A stretch of 64,000 bases of DNA, taken from assembly GCF_004283175.1 (NCBI RefSeq), contig NZ_RXNW01000006.1, positions 62,001 through 126,000 of the forward strand. The letters run 5' to 3'. A program made the position numbers and the translations under genes. This DNA comes from Legionella longbeachae (lineage in GTDB: Bacteria > Pseudomonadota > Gammaproteobacteria > Legionellales > Legionellaceae). Positions within the stretch are counted from its first letter, which is position 1. Every line of letters starts with the position of its first letter. The notes below the pieces were generated by a model. It was not told the DNA's origin. It was given only the letters and a program-made list of their open reading frames with translations, and ran no database searches. Below, in pieces: positions 45,873-56,114 of this stretch.

Positions 45873-47507
45873 TCACTCCTGGCTCAAATGAGTCCGTCTC
45901 TCTTGCATGGTTTCTACGCTATTAATTACCGTTTGCCTACAAATCTCCTGCATTACCGGAATCTCTCTAAGCGGTACACCCTCATGAATTGAATAAGCGA
46001 TTAGAAAACTATCCCGCCATATTTTTTCATTTCTTTTTTCTTTAGCCTTCATCCATAAAGCAACCCATAAAAAATGAAATTGCCATTTTACACGATGTAA
46101 CTCCATCTCTTCGCTGAATACTGCATCCATAGCTTCTTTCATGCGGCAAACTCTGATTCCATCAACAAAACTGCTGTTGTGATTGACTATCTTATCAATT
46201 ATCGGGTTTTCCAAATACCAGGATTCAGTAAATGATTTACTCTTAAGCCAAGATTTTGAACGCTGCAATGACTCATTGATTGTTTCTTGAGTAAAAGGAG
46301 TAATTTGCACGCCTAATTGTTCAAATAAATAGTCCATATCCAATTTTTGCGGTCGCAATCGAATTCCAAGTAATTCTTGAATTTCTAAAAAATGAACACT
46401 GGGTATTTCACCATGTTCTACGGTTACCGCCAGGAAATGTTCTACAATCATGGTAAAATAGGATAAATCAACTTCGCGTAGGGTCACATTCTCATCAAAA
46501 GCTTGTTTGTAATAATCTTTCACATCTTTTGAAGAAATTGCAGGTGTTATCCATGCATCTTTAAGGCCGAGGTCATATTTGAGCAATAACCCACAAAGCC
46601 TATTTTTTCTACCGCTACCTATATGAAGAAAAATACCTTGAGAGCCAGTTCCATCCACTTCTGTTGCCCTGATTGTCGAATGACCTGGTTCCGGTTCAGG
46701 AGCAAATACAACGCCCTTTTTACGTTGTATTTTTATCCAGGAATCAAAGAGAGGATGATAGTTATCAGGATACCAATACTTAACAGTCTGTAACCGTGAA
46801 AGGGAAATAGAGGTTAAAGTGACTATATCCATAACTTGGCCCATTGTCTCAATGGCTATTTCTCGCACGTCTGCCTTTGGATGCAGCAATATAAGTAAGG
46901 CAATATCCCCACCTTCGTCGATGTTGTATAAATCAACGAGAAGATCTGCAAAAAAATCAGCAGGCATGGCATAGCTTTGGGCAAAGAAATTTTCAGCAAT
47001 ATCAAAAACAGAAAGATCTGATAATTCATGAATTAAATCACGAATCGCATCTAAATGAGATAAAGACTCATCTTCATTAATTAATTCCTCCTCTTCGCTT
47101 GCCAAATCATAGTAAGCATTTTTTAAATCTTCTGTAAGCTCAACATGAGACTCATAAAATGAATTCAGTATAGGCAACCAGAAACTTAATGTATGTTTTT
47201 GAGAATTTATGAGTTGTGCTAAATGATCCATTAATTGGATTAATGTCTTAGCACTGATTTTATTCGATTCCGCAGCACCTTGTAATTGAGCGACACAAAT
47301 ATCCAAAGCGAAAATACAAGCGGAATAAACCGAAAGTCCCTCATCTAACTTTTCTTCTAAATTATTAATAATATCGATGAGCTTAAAGGCAAGTTCTGGC
47401 TGCTGGAAAAATAAAATATATAATTGAGGATCAGGCTCGGAGTTTTGCTCAATCAATGTTGCCATTTCAGTTAATAAACGGTACAGCTCTGGAGAATTAC
47501 TGGTCAT
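45873..47507 (-). CDS. Unrecognised 544-aa acidic protein
   Basis: I do not recognise the family. The protein is soluble, acidic in the first 200 residues (for example EEEELINEDESLSHLD), helical in character and has no signal peptide. A phrase near residues 200-235 (LLILLHPKADVREIAIETMG) resembles a HEAT-like repeat, so a helical repeat scaffold is possible. Its start overlaps the stop of the yciA-like gene by 4 bases and its stop is 7 bases from ribE, so it is translated with two conserved housekeeping genes. Confidence 0.85.
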   Translation of the reverse strand: MTSNSPELYRLLTEMATLIEQNSEPDPQLYILFFQQPELAFKLIDIINNLEEKLDEGLSVYSACIFALDICVAQLQGAAESNKISAKTLIQLMDHLAQLINSQKHTLSFWLPILNSFYESHVELTEDLKNAYYDLASEEEELINEDESLSHLDAIRDLIHELSDLSVFDIAENFFAQSYAMPADFFADLLVDLYNIDEGGDIALLILLHPKADVREIAIETMGQVMDIVTLTSISLSRLQTVKYWYPDNYHPLFDSWIKIQRKKGVVFAPEPEPGHSTIRATEVDGTGSQGIFLHIGSGRKNRLCGLLLKYDLGLKDAWITPAISSKDVKDYYKQAFDENVTLREVDLSYFTMIVEHFLAVTVEHGEIPSVHFLEIQELLGIRLRPQKLDMDYLFEQLGVQITPFTQETINESLQRSKSWLKSKSFTESWYLENPIIDKIVNHNSSFVDGIRVCRMKEAMDAVFSEEMELHRVKWQFHFLWVALWMKAKEKRNEKIWRDSFLIAYSIHEGVPLREIPVMQEICRQTVINSVETMQERRTHLSQE

Positions 47508-47887
47508 GTTTGCTTAGGCACCTGTCTTGCTTTACCTTTTTCATCTAATGCCACAAACACAAAAACACCTTCAGTAACTTGATATGCCTCTCTTTGAATC
47601 GCAGGATGAGCCCATACTTCCACGCAAATCGTCATCGAGGTATTACCCTGCTTTACCAGGTTCACATAACAACTTACAAGATCACCAACATGGACTGGTT
47701 TTAAAAAACTCATAGAATGGATAGCAACTGTTGCCACGCGCCCCAAAGCCAATCTTTTTGCCAAGATTCCTGCCGCCAAGTCCATCTGCGAGACTATCCA
47801 TCCACCAAATATATCGCCATTAGCATTAGTATTTGCGGGCATTGCCAAAGTTTGGATAGCAAGGTCTCCCTTTGGAGTATTGGTCAT
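47504..47887 (-). CDS. yciA: Acyl-CoA thioesterase, YciA-like hotdog fold
   Basis: The 127-aa protein is a single hotdog domain. The catalytic segment ANGDIFGGWIVSQMDLAAG includes the conserved Asn, Gly and Asp of the YciA/BACH group, followed by VAIHSMSFLKPVHVGDLVSCY. YciA-type enzymes hydrolyse a broad range of acyl-CoA. It is the first gene of the unit ending in ribE, sharing an ATGA overlap with the next gene. Confidence 0.92.
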   Translation of the reverse strand: MTNTPKGDLAIQTLAMPANTNANGDIFGGWIVSQMDLAAGILAKRLALGRVATVAIHSMSFLKPVHVGDLVSCYVNLVKQGNTSMTICVEVWAHPAIQREAYQVTEGVFVFVALDEKGKARQVPKQT

Positions 47888-47971
47888 TATTTTCCACCGT
47901 ATTTATGTATCGATAAAATCAAAATTAATCTATTTGCCATTCAAGTCATCTTTATCTCTACGTCCTAAGAC

Positions 47972-48133
47972 TTGTTTCCTGAGGAAGCATCGGAAAAAGC
48001 CTGGCAGCAGGTTTATGCCACTTTGTCAGGACTTATTCGCGAGCGCCCAAAGTCAGTGGGCACCACGAAAAATCTATTGGCTTATCCAGTAGCTTTTGGC
48101 TACAAGGCCTTCAGCTACATGATCATTTATTAA
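47972..48133 (+). pseudogene. Possible 3' remnant of a lost gene
   Basis: A plus-strand frame without start ATG runs from TTG 47972 to TAA 48133 and reads PEEASEKAWQQVYATLSG, then a continuing sequence ending [12 protein letters not shown]. Its base composition is less A+T-rich than the flanking gap and its residues look like real protein. It overlaps the end of tex by 4 bases in convergent orientation. It may be a decayed C-terminus or a short gene with a TTG start; the family is not recognised. Confidence 0.35.
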
Positions 48134-50475
48134 TTTCGTTTTAATTTAGCTAATGCATCTGCCATTGCTGTATTAAATACAGTTTTTTTAACGGGTTCAG
48201 CTTTTTTACTCATTTCCGGTTTTTTCTTATGTTCGGTTTTTTTGGCCTGATGCACTTTTTTTGTTTCTGCAGGTTTAGCTGTTTTTTTGGCTGGGGTACT
48301 TAAAGGTTCATCTTCTAATTTCATACTCAAGCCAATGCGCTTCCTTTCTTTATCTATTTCGACCACCTTCACGGTTACGATATCGCCAGCTTTCACTACA
48401 GTACGTGGGTCTGAGATAAATTTATGCGTCATTGCCGAAATATGAACTAAGCCATCCTGATGGACACCAATATCAATAAAAGCTCCGAAGTTAGTTACAT
48501 TACTGACCACACCTTCAAGAATCATACCTTCTTGTAAATGCTCAATATCTTCAATCCCTTCTTTAAATTGTGCCGTCTTAAATTCAGGCCTAGGATCACG
48601 ACCTGGCTTTTCCAACTCACTCAATACATCTTTAATGGTCGGTAAACCGAATTGTTCGTCAACAAATTGCTCTGCATTCACGCTACGTAATTGTTCTTTA
48701 TTACCAATCAAATTTTTTATATCTACTTTTTTATTAGCAATAATTTTTTCAACCAATGGATAGGCCTCTGGGTGAACACAAGATGCATCCAAAGGATTAT
48801 CACCATTCATAATGCGTAAAAATCCAGCTGCTTGTTGAAAGGCTTTTTCGCCCATACGACCAACATTTTTTAATTCCATCCTGTTTTTGAATGCCCCATG
48901 TTCATCACGATAAAGCACTATATTTTTAGCTAAAGTTTCGTTAAGACCTGAAATGTGGGATAACAAAGCGGCTGAAGCCGTATTAACATCCACTCCAACT
49001 GCATTGACACAATCTTCAACAACACCATCAAGGCTTCGAGCCAAGCGAGTTTGATTGACGTCATGCTGGTATTGACCCACACCGATTGATTTGGCCTCGA
49101 TTTTTACCAATTCTGCAAGTGGATCCTGTAACCGTCTCGCAATTGAGACTGCTCCTCTTAACGTTACATCCAAATCAGGAAACTCTTGTGATGCAATTTC
49201 CGAAGCCGAATATACAGACGCCCCTGCCTCACTTACGATTACTTTATTGAGTTTCAAATCGGGATACATTTTGATGAGTTCGGAAACTAATCGCTCCGTT
49301 TCTCGGGAACCTGTTCCGTTACCGATGCTAATGAGATTAACATGGTACTTAGCAGCAAGTTTAGCTAAGTCCGTAATTGCTGAATGCCATTCGTGTTGTG
49401 GCGCAAATGGAAAAACAACAGTGTAATCAAGTAATTTACCTGTTTCATCAACGACAACTACTTTAACTCCTGTTCGAATTCCGGGATCGAGTCCAATGGT
49501 TATTTTAGGACCAGCGGGGGCTGCAAGTAATAAGTCACGTAAATTCCTGGAAAAAACTTTAATCGCTTCTTCATCTGCGATTTCACGTAAACGAGTAAGC
49601 AATTCGAGTTCAAGCTTGGTAAATAATTTGACTTTCCATGTAAGACGTACGGTTTCTAACAACCAATGGTCAGCTTTTCTTTGGCGGTCAGCGATTTGGA
49701 AATGGGCTGCAACTTTATCTTCGCCGTAAGACAAATCATGTTCAGGTAACACCAAACTCACTTGTAAGACACTCTCGCGGCGACCTCGAAATAATGCTAA
49801 AGCACGGTGTGACGGAATTTTTTTAATTGGCTCAGCATAATCAAAATAATCTGAAAATTTATTTATTGTTTCTTTTTTCTTGGCGCTTCCTACTGATTTA
49901 ACGATACCATGTTGCCATAAATATTCACGTAATTCATTAATCAAATCTGCATCTTCAGCAAAATGTTCCATTAATATATGGCGCGCCCCTTCTAATGCAG
50001 CCTTGACATCCTCGACTCCAGCATCAGGATTAACAAAAAGTGCAGCTTGCTCTTCAGGATCCAGTTCTGGATTTTTCCAAAGCGTTTGAGCCAATGGATC
50101 TAGCCCCGCCTCTACAGCAATCTGTGCTTTGGTGCGACGCTTAGGCCTGAAGGGTAAATATAAATCTTCAAGTCGCGTTTTAGTATCTGCAGCTAAAATG
50201 CTCTGTTCAAGTTCAGGAGTTAATTTTTCTTGTTCGCGGATTGACTGTAAAACCACAGCACGACGTTCGTCTAATTCACGCAAATAAAGCACACGCTCAT
50301 CAATAAAACGTAATTGTATATCATCAAGTCCTTCAGTAGCTTCCTTGCGATAACGAGCAATAAAAGGAATTGTTGCTCCCTCATTCAGCAGACGAATGGC
50401 CGCCTCTACCTGCGCTGGCTTAACTTTAATTTCTTGCGCAATAATTGCAGCTAATCCCGACATCTCTTGAGTCAT
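48130..50475 (-). CDS. tex: Tex-family transcription accessory protein, S1 RNA-binding
   Basis: The 781-aa protein has the Tex order: helical N-terminal region with [27 protein letters not shown], a YqgF/RNase H-like core ([15 protein letters not shown]), helix-hairpin-helix segments ([18 protein letters not shown] and [14 protein letters not shown]) and a C-terminal S1 domain ([19 protein letters not shown]). The tail after about residue 720 is a Lys/Ala/Pro-rich low-complexity extension. Tex binds nucleic acids and affects transcription and stress responses. Confidence 0.96.
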   Translation of the reverse strand: MTQEMSGLAAIIAQEIKVKPAQVEAAIRLLNEGATIPFIARYRKEATEGLDDIQLRFIDERVLYLRELDERRAVVLQSIREQEKLTPELEQSILAADTKTRLEDLYLPFRPKRRTKAQIAVEAGLDPLAQTLWKNPELDPEEQAALFVNPDAGVEDVKAALEGARHILMEHFAEDADLINELREYLWQHGIVKSVGSAKKKETINKFSDYFDYAEPIKKIPSHRALALFRGRRESVLQVSLVLPEHDLSYGEDKVAAHFQIADRQRKADHWLLETVRLTWKVKLFTKLELELLTRLREIADEEAIKVFSRNLRDLLLAAPAGPKITIGLDPGIRTGVKVVVVDETGKLLDYTVVFPFAPQHEWHSAITDLAKLAAKYHVNLISIGNGTGSRETERLVSELIKMYPDLKLNKVIVSEAGASVYSASEIASQEFPDLDVTLRGAVSIARRLQDPLAELVKIEAKSIGVGQYQHDVNQTRLARSLDGVVEDCVNAVGVDVNTASAALLSHISGLNETLAKNIVLYRDEHGAFKNRMELKNVGRMGEKAFQQAAGFLRIMNGDNPLDASCVHPEAYPLVEKIIANKKVDIKNLIGNKEQLRSVNAEQFVDEQFGLPTIKDVLSELEKPGRDPRPEFKTAQFKEGIEDIEHLQEGMILEGVVSNVTNFGAFIDIGVHQDGLVHISAMTHKFISDPRTVVKAGDIVTVKVVEIDKERKRIGLSMKLEDEPLSTPAKKTAKPAETKKVHQAKKTEHKKKPEMSKKAEPVKKTVFNTAMADALAKLKRN

Positions 50476-50660
50476 TTACATCCCCGTAACACATAAATAG
50501 ATAACAATTAATTATCTCACCCCTAAATCTTAATATCATGTAACTGGTGATGATACGCTATAACCTGCTTCAACCAAGCTACACAATTATATTTCTCTCT
50601 TTTTAAGGATAAAAAGCAAGAAACCAAATTAAGGATGACTTATAAAAAAACGCCACATTA

Positions 50661-52475
50661 TCACTCAACAGTTACTGATTTGGCAAGATTACGTGGTTGA
50701 TCCACATCTGTACCTTTAACAACAGCAACATGATAAGCCAATAACTGTAAAGGAATCGTATAAATTATAGGAGCAACCCAAGAACCACAAGAGGGAACCT
50801 TAATTAGGTGTGCTCCATTTGCCCGCCAGATTTGGCTGTCATCCACAAAAACAAACAATTGGCCGCCTCGCGCGCTTACTTCCTGCAAATTAGATTTTAA
50901 TTTATCGAGCAGTTCATCATTAGGGGCAACAGCCACGACGGGCATGTTTTCATCAACTAAAGCGAGTGGCCCATGTTTTAACTCTCCGGAAGGATAAGCC
51001 TCAGCGTGAATATAAGAAATTTCTTTAAGCTTTAATGCGCCTTCTAAAGCAACTGGATATTCAACACCACGTCCTAGAAATAAGGCATGTGCCTTATTCA
51101 CAAATAGAGAAGCTAAACCTTCAATTTCAGTATTCATCTTTAAGACCCGTTCACAGCATGCGGGCAACTCTTGTAATTGTTTGAGAACCTCGTTAGCTCG
51201 ACTATCGTGACACAAGGCTGTAGCAAGCATCAAAAGTGCAGCTAATTGAGTAGTAAATGCCTTGGTAGACGCCACACCAATCTCGACACCAGCCCTGGTT
51301 AGAAAGACACAGTCAGCCTCTCTCACTAAAGTACTCGTTGCTACATTACAAATAGCCAAACTGGCTAAATACGGCATACTCTTTGCCTTCTGTAAGGCCG
51401 CAAGAGTATCCGCTGTCTCACCTGATTGAGAAATCGTGATAAACAATGAATCATTAGGAACGACTACATCGCGATAACGATATTCACTGGCAATTTCAAC
51501 TTGCGTAGGTAACCCGGCCAGGGACTCCAACCAATATTTAGCAACCATTCCCGCATGATAACTGGTACCGCAAGCAACAATGTGAATTTGTTTGATTAAC
51601 GGAAATACACGAGAAGCCCGTTCGCCAAAACTGGCTCTAAGCACTTCAACAGTACTCACCCGCCCCTCTATAGTATCAGCCAGGACCCTTGATTGTTCGG
51701 AGATTTCTTTGAGCATGAAATGTCGATAAGGCCCCTTAGTTACAATTTCGGCATTGCTTGTTAATAAATGAGAGGGGCGCTCAACAATTTCTTTTGATGA
51801 ATTATAAATGACAACTTTTTTGGAAGTAACATACGCACTATCACCTTCCTCTAAATAAAGCACTGATTGAGCAAAAGCTTTTAATGCCAGGCTATCCGAA
51901 GCGATGAAATTTTCACCAATACCCATGCCAACAACCAAAGGGCTTCCTTTGCGGATTGCAACCAGCTCCATAGGCCTTTGCTGATGGATAACCCCCAGGG
52001 CAAAAGCACCATGCATTTCTGCAGCAGCGGTCTGCACGGCCGCAAGTAAATTTTCACTTTGAAGATAATAGTAGTGAATCAAATGAGCAGCAACTTCCGT
52101 ATCTGTTTCAGAAGTAAAAATATATCCTCTAGTGGTTAGTTCCTGACGCAGCTTTTCATGATTTTCAATAATCCCGTTATGTACCAGGGCAATCTGATCA
52201 TGAGATAAATGAGGATGTGCATTTTGTTCTGAAGGCTTTCCGTGTGTAGCCCATCGAGTATGAGCAATACCGATATTTCCCATAACTGAGGTTTCTTGCA
52301 TGGCATCGGCTAAATTTTGTACTTTACCCTGAATTCGTACGCGCTTTAAATAGCCCTGGCTATCAATTACCGCAATGCCCGCAGAATCATAACCCCTATA
52401 TTCTAAACGTCGTAATCCTTCGAGTAAAATTTTACTAATATCCCTTTCAGATACAGCACCGATTATTCCACACAT
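50661..52475 (-). CDS. glmS: Glutamine-fructose-6-phosphate aminotransferase (isomerizing)
   Basis: GlmS makes glucosamine 6-phosphate, the precursor of UDP-GlcNAc used for peptidoglycan, LPS and the polysaccharide locus in this window. The 604-aa product starts with MCGIIGAVSERD, leaving Cys as the N-terminal nucleophile, and has the glutaminase block HTRWATHGKPSEQNAHPH. Two SIS domains follow, with CGTSYHAGMVAKYW and SQSGETADTLAAL, and the ending is DVDQPRNLAKSVTVE. No glmS ribozyme is evident upstream. Confidence 0.97.
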   Translation of the reverse strand: MCGIIGAVSERDISKILLEGLRRLEYRGYDSAGIAVIDSQGYLKRVRIQGKVQNLADAMQETSVMGNIGIAHTRWATHGKPSEQNAHPHLSHDQIALVHNGIIENHEKLRQELTTRGYIFTSETDTEVAAHLIHYYYLQSENLLAAVQTAAAEMHGAFALGVIHQQRPMELVAIRKGSPLVVGMGIGENFIASDSLALKAFAQSVLYLEEGDSAYVTSKKVVIYNSSKEIVERPSHLLTSNAEIVTKGPYRHFMLKEISEQSRVLADTIEGRVSTVEVLRASFGERASRVFPLIKQIHIVACGTSYHAGMVAKYWLESLAGLPTQVEIASEYRYRDVVVPNDSLFITISQSGETADTLAALQKAKSMPYLASLAICNVATSTLVREADCVFLTRAGVEIGVASTKAFTTQLAALLMLATALCHDSRANEVLKQLQELPACCERVLKMNTEIEGLASLFVNKAHALFLGRGVEYPVALEGALKLKEISYIHAEAYPSGELKHGPLALVDENMPVVAVAPNDELLDKLKSNLQEVSARGGQLFVFVDDSQIWRANGAHLIKVPSCGSWVAPIIYTIPLQLLAYHVAVVKGTDVDQPRNLAKSVTVE

Positions 52476-52862
52476 TACCTACTCCTCGTTTCACTAAACC
52501 GTAGTTGAACGATACACAAATCAATAAAAACTGGAATTATGCCATAAAGATAAATAAATCACTAACACGCATGGCCAAAGAATTTGAAAGGATTTAAATC
52601 ACCTTTATCCTCCCAAGAATATCCTGAATCTTCACATCTCCAGTCTCGCCCTTTACTCCGAAGTTTCATGGCTTGTCCGCAGAATGCAGAAGCACGGGAC
52701 TAAAATACTGAACCCCGTGGAAAATTCCCGGGGTTTAAAATCGAGATTTGATTCTGAAACAGCAAGAATAACCCAGTCTCCAGCTATCCTCCCAAAGACA
52801 GACTGCCATTAGCTTTAAATAGCAGTTGTCCCCAGGGCTGTTAGTTAGCAAACCAATCTAAA
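52476..52862. other. Intergenic region between glmS and plaC with a weak hairpin
   Basis: No gene is seen in these 387 bases. AACCCCG at 52711-52717 pairs with CGGGGTT at 52729-52735, a 7-bp stem that could end the plaC transcript on the minus strand, although the following T-run is poor. Near 52668-52680 is a short REP-like fragment (GGCTTGTCCGC). Confidence 0.4.
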
Positions 52863-54161
52863 TTACTCAATGGGATTTTTGCAGGTTACTGAATACCCAT
52901 GGTCTTTCATAGCATTACATACTTCAAAAGCGATTAATCCGTGAGCTCGGGTGCTTGGATGGATTTCATCCCAGAATAAATAACTATCAGGAGTATCACA
53001 AACATGATAGTTTTTATCTCCAGCTGCGAAGCTTTCATCTCTGTACTGGAGGACTTGCGCATAACGTAGTACATAGTTATGGGCAAAAGGCGAAGTACGA
53101 AATGCATCATACATAGGCAGCTTCACATCAATACATGCATCCTGAACATTAGTAAAACCATAGTTTCCTGGATTTTTTAAAGCCCTTTCCATGTACTCTT
53201 GCATGTTAATGTAGAGAAAATCTGCATTGGGATAGATTTTAGCCCACTCTTGCATACGGTTTTGAAGACGCTCATTGTGCATATCAATTGCATTATTCAA
53301 AACGTCTCTGTCTGTAGTTTGCACTACACGTGGAGTATCTCCCAAATGAGGTAAACCCATAACCACAAAGCGACGAGCTCCAGCCTTCATTAATTTCATT
53401 ACTGCAGAACCAGTGCTTGATAGGACATTGTCGACATAGGTGCTCATGACTTCAGTATTGTAATTATCTTCGAAAAACAAAACATTGATGTAATCATTGC
53501 TGCCCGAGAAAACAAAGAACACTGTTTCCTCACTCAAAGAAGGATGTTCCAATAAATATGCCTGAACAGTTAGGCCAAGACTTGGAGGAACAAGCTTACC
53601 CACTATAAGGTTTTTGATTGTTCCCAGTGGATGGCGAATTAAGTTCCATACCGTTAATTGATAGTCATAAGTAGCTGACCAGCTTCCACCAAATGCACGG
53701 TTTAAATATACCTCTTCATCATCTGGGGCAATAGAAATCATTTTTGCTAAATATTCATTCCATACCTGCCCATTTGAGAATCTTGAATTCCAATAAGGTT
53801 TTCCTGGTAATACTGGAACCATCTTGACTTTACTGACTAAATTCGCAATATAAGGCGCTAACTGGTTATCAAAAAAATCAGTAACAATGGCGATACCTGA
53901 ATCTAATACCATTTGAGGAACATAATATTCTTCGGCGTATTCAACCATTTTATTCAATACAAATATTTTAAATGGTGCAACTAAGAATGCGGGATCTTCT
54001 TCCTGGCGTAAACTTTTAAGCAAGTGTGTGGTGTTGCCTGTGTCAGACAAACTATCACCAAATACAACCATAGATTTAACGGGGGTAGCAGCAAAACTGA
54101 CTAATGGGATAAAAATACAAAGGGCCAAAAACCAACGTAACTTCCTAATGTAATATGCCAT
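52863..54161 (-). CDS. plaC: GDSL lipolytic enzyme, PlaC-like phospholipase/acyltransferase
   Basis: The 432-aa protein starts with a signal peptide (about 24 residues ending VSFAATP) and carries the GDSL block VVFGDSLSDTGN, the GxND-type block FVFSGSNDYIN and the terminal FWDEIHPSTRAHG that supplies the catalytic Asp and His. Legionella has three such enzymes (PlaA, PlaC, PlaD). The length of about 430 aa suits PlaC, the glycerophospholipid:cholesterol acyltransferase secreted by the type II system, better than the shorter PlaA. AAGGAG precedes the start closely. The assignment to PlaC rests on length and neighbourhood. Confidence 0.75.
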   Translation of the reverse strand: MAYYIRKLRWFLALCIFIPLVSFAATPVKSMVVFGDSLSDTGNTTHLLKSLRQEEDPAFLVAPFKIFVLNKMVEYAEEYYVPQMVLDSGIAIVTDFFDNQLAPYIANLVSKVKMVPVLPGKPYWNSRFSNGQVWNEYLAKMISIAPDDEEVYLNRAFGGSWSATYDYQLTVWNLIRHPLGTIKNLIVGKLVPPSLGLTVQAYLLEHPSLSEETVFFVFSGSNDYINVLFFEDNYNTEVMSTYVDNVLSSTGSAVMKLMKAGARRFVVMGLPHLGDTPRVVQTTDRDVLNNAIDMHNERLQNRMQEWAKIYPNADFLYINMQEYMERALKNPGNYGFTNVQDACIDVKLPMYDAFRTSPFAHNYVLRYAQVLQYRDESFAAGDKNYHVCDTPDSYLFWDEIHPSTRAHGLIAFEVCNAMKDHGYSVTCKNPIE

Positions 54162-54378
54162 ATTATCTCCTTATAAGCCCGGCGGGTATGTAAAAACACG
54201 AATACCTGTGTTGGTATATAACAGTATGATCGCTGATTGGCTTTTGTCAACGCATTTAATTAATTTTTGCTTAATATTTAAACCCAACTTGTGTGCATTT
54301 AAATCATGCCTATTGATTAAATTCTGTGTAAATGGTAATTTTTGCTGAATATTTTTTGTTTCTATTGTTAGGTAGTAC

Positions 54379-55149
54379 ATGAAAGAAATAGTCATTGCTG
54401 CATTTTATAAATTTGTTCTCATAGAAGATTATGAGATTTTGCGCGAGCCTTTATTGACCAAAATGCAAGAAATCGGTATCAAAGGCACAATCATATTAGC
54501 GTCCGAAGGAATTAATGGTAGTTTTGCTGGCACACGAGAGCAAATGGATCTTTTTTATCAGTTCATTCGTCAGGATGGACGACTGGCCGATCTAAAATTC
54601 AAAGAAACTTTTGATAACGACAATCCCTTTGAAAAATCCAAAGTCAAACTTCGCAAAGAAATTGTGACTATGGGGATAAAAAATGTGGATCCATTGAAAA
54701 CTGTAGGCACTTATCTAACCCCTCAAGAGTGGAATGAATTAATTGCAGATCCTGATGTTGTTTTAATCGATACTCGTAATGATTATGAGTTTGAATTAGG
54801 AACATTTAAAAACGCAATTAATCCTAATACAGAAAATTTCCGCGATTTTCCGGAATATGTACAACAATGTTTGCTTGACAAAAAAGATAAAAAAATAGCC
54901 ATGTTTTGTACTGGAGGCATACGTTGTGAAAAATCAACCGCTTATTTAAAAGAACTTGGTTTTGAGAATGTTTTTCATTTGCATGATGGCATTCTTAATT
55001 ATATAGAGCAAATGCCCAAGGAGAAATCGCTCTGGCAAGGCCAATGCTTTGTTTTTGATAACCGCGTGGCAGTTGATCAAGAATTAAATAGGGTCTATCC
55101 TCAGTTACCACTAGATTACAAGCATGATCGAGAGCGTGCTAAAGAATAA
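54379..55149 (+). CDS. trhO: tRNA uridine(34) hydroxylase TrhO (rhodanese family)
   Basis: The 256-aa protein has the YceA/TrhO N-terminal domain with [17 protein letters not shown] and a C-terminal rhodanese domain ([22 protein letters not shown]) whose active-site loop is [15 protein letters not shown]. TrhO is needed for oxygen-dependent 5-hydroxylation of U34 in some tRNAs. It is the first gene of a plus-strand series with smpB (5-base gap), bcp and phoH. It diverges from plaC. Confidence 0.93.
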   Translation: MKEIVIAAFYKFVLIEDYEILREPLLTKMQEIGIKGTIILASEGINGSFAGTREQMDLFYQFIRQDGRLADLKFKETFDNDNPFEKSKVKLRKEIVTMGIKNVDPLKTVGTYLTPQEWNELIADPDVVLIDTRNDYEFELGTFKNAINPNTENFRDFPEYVQQCLLDKKDKKIAMFCTGGIRCEKSTAYLKELGFENVFHLHDGILNYIEQMPKEKSLWQGQCFVFDNRVAVDQELNRVYPQLPLDYKHDRERAKE

Positions 55150-55154
55150 ATTTT

Positions 55155-55631
55155 ATGACCAACAAAAAACAATCTGATTCAACTATTGTTTTCAATCGAA
55201 AAGCAAGTTTTGATTATTTTATTGAAGAACAATATGAAGCTGGCCTTGTCCTCGAAGGCTGGGAAGTGAAAAGCTTGCGTGCCGGAAAAATTAATCTATC
55301 CGATTCACATGTTATTATAAAAAATAGTGAAGCTTTTTTATTGGGAGCACAAATTCAACCACTAATTACAGCTTCAACACATACCATTCCAGATCCAATC
55401 CGTACTCGAAAGCTCTTATTAAATAGAAAAGAATTGAATCAACTAATCGGAAGTGTCGAACGCCAAGGCTATACCATAGTCCCACTCTCCTTATACTGGA
55501 AGAAAAATAAAATAAAAATCAAAATTGCTTTGGCCAAAGGTAAAAAGGAACATGACAAACGAGATACGATCAAAGATCGTGAATGGCAAAGAGATCGCTC
55601 ACGCATCATGAAAAAAACAGGGAGAGACTGA
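55155..55631 (+). CDS. smpB: SsrA-binding protein SmpB
   Basis: SmpB delivers tmRNA to stalled ribosomes. The 158-aa product has the normal length and blocks: [39 protein letters not shown], and the basic C-terminal tail [20 protein letters not shown]. The ssrA RNA gene itself is not seen in this window. The TGA stop overlaps the bcp start in TGATG. Confidence 0.97.
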   Translation: MTNKKQSDSTIVFNRKASFDYFIEEQYEAGLVLEGWEVKSLRAGKINLSDSHVIIKNSEAFLLGAQIQPLITASTHTIPDPIRTRKLLLNRKELNQLIGSVERQGYTIVPLSLYWKKNKIKIKIALAKGKKEHDKRDTIKDREWQRDRSRIMKKTGRD

Positions 55632-56083
55632 TGAATATAGGAGAATCCGTACCTAATTTTGCCTTTACTGCAACAAACGGACTTTCAGGCCAACTTAACG
55701 ATTATCAAGGGCAATATGTAATCCTCTATTTTTATCCCAAGGATGCAACTCCAGGGTGTACCACTGAAGGTCAAAACTTTAGAGATGCATACCCCCAATT
55801 TCAAGCGTTAAACATACAAATATTTGGAATTTCCCGCGACAGTTTAAAATCACATGAAAATTTTAAAGCCAAACAAAGCTTTCCTTTTGAGCTCATTAGT
55901 GACCAGGACGAACAGTTATGCCAATTATTTGATGTAATAAAGATGAAATCCATGTATGGCAAACAAGTGCGTGGTATTGAACGCAGTACTTTTATCATTG
56001 ACCCTCAAGGTAAACTGATGAAAGAATGGCGAAAAGTTAAGGTCAATGGTCATGTGAATGAAGTGTTGGATACTTTAAAATAA
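55631..56083 (+). CDS. bcp: Thioredoxin-dependent peroxiredoxin Bcp/PrxQ
   Basis: From the ATG at 55631 the product is 150 aa ([20 protein letters not shown]), the standard Bcp length; a longer frame from 55583 lies within smpB and is not supported. The peroxidatic Cys is in DATPGCTTEGQNFRD. The Cys that usually follows five residues later is absent here. Another Cys occurs about 50 residues on in DEQLCQLFDV and could be the resolving residue, as in the alpha3-type PrxQ enzymes. Confidence 0.94.
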   Translation: MNIGESVPNFAFTATNGLSGQLNDYQGQYVILYFYPKDATPGCTTEGQNFRDAYPQFQALNIQIFGISRDSLKSHENFKAKQSFPFELISDQDEQLCQLFDVIKMKSMYGKQVRGIERSTFIIDPQGKLMKEWRKVKVNGHVNEVLDTLK

Positions 56084-56114
56084 TGACAAGAGCCCCATCA
56101 TAAAAGGTGAATTT

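Noticed and set aside
50476-50660. glmS-associated ribozyme or riboswitch
   Set aside because: This gap is downstream of glmS, and the true upstream side (52476 onward) shows no ribozyme-like core; such ribozymes are typical of Firmicutes.
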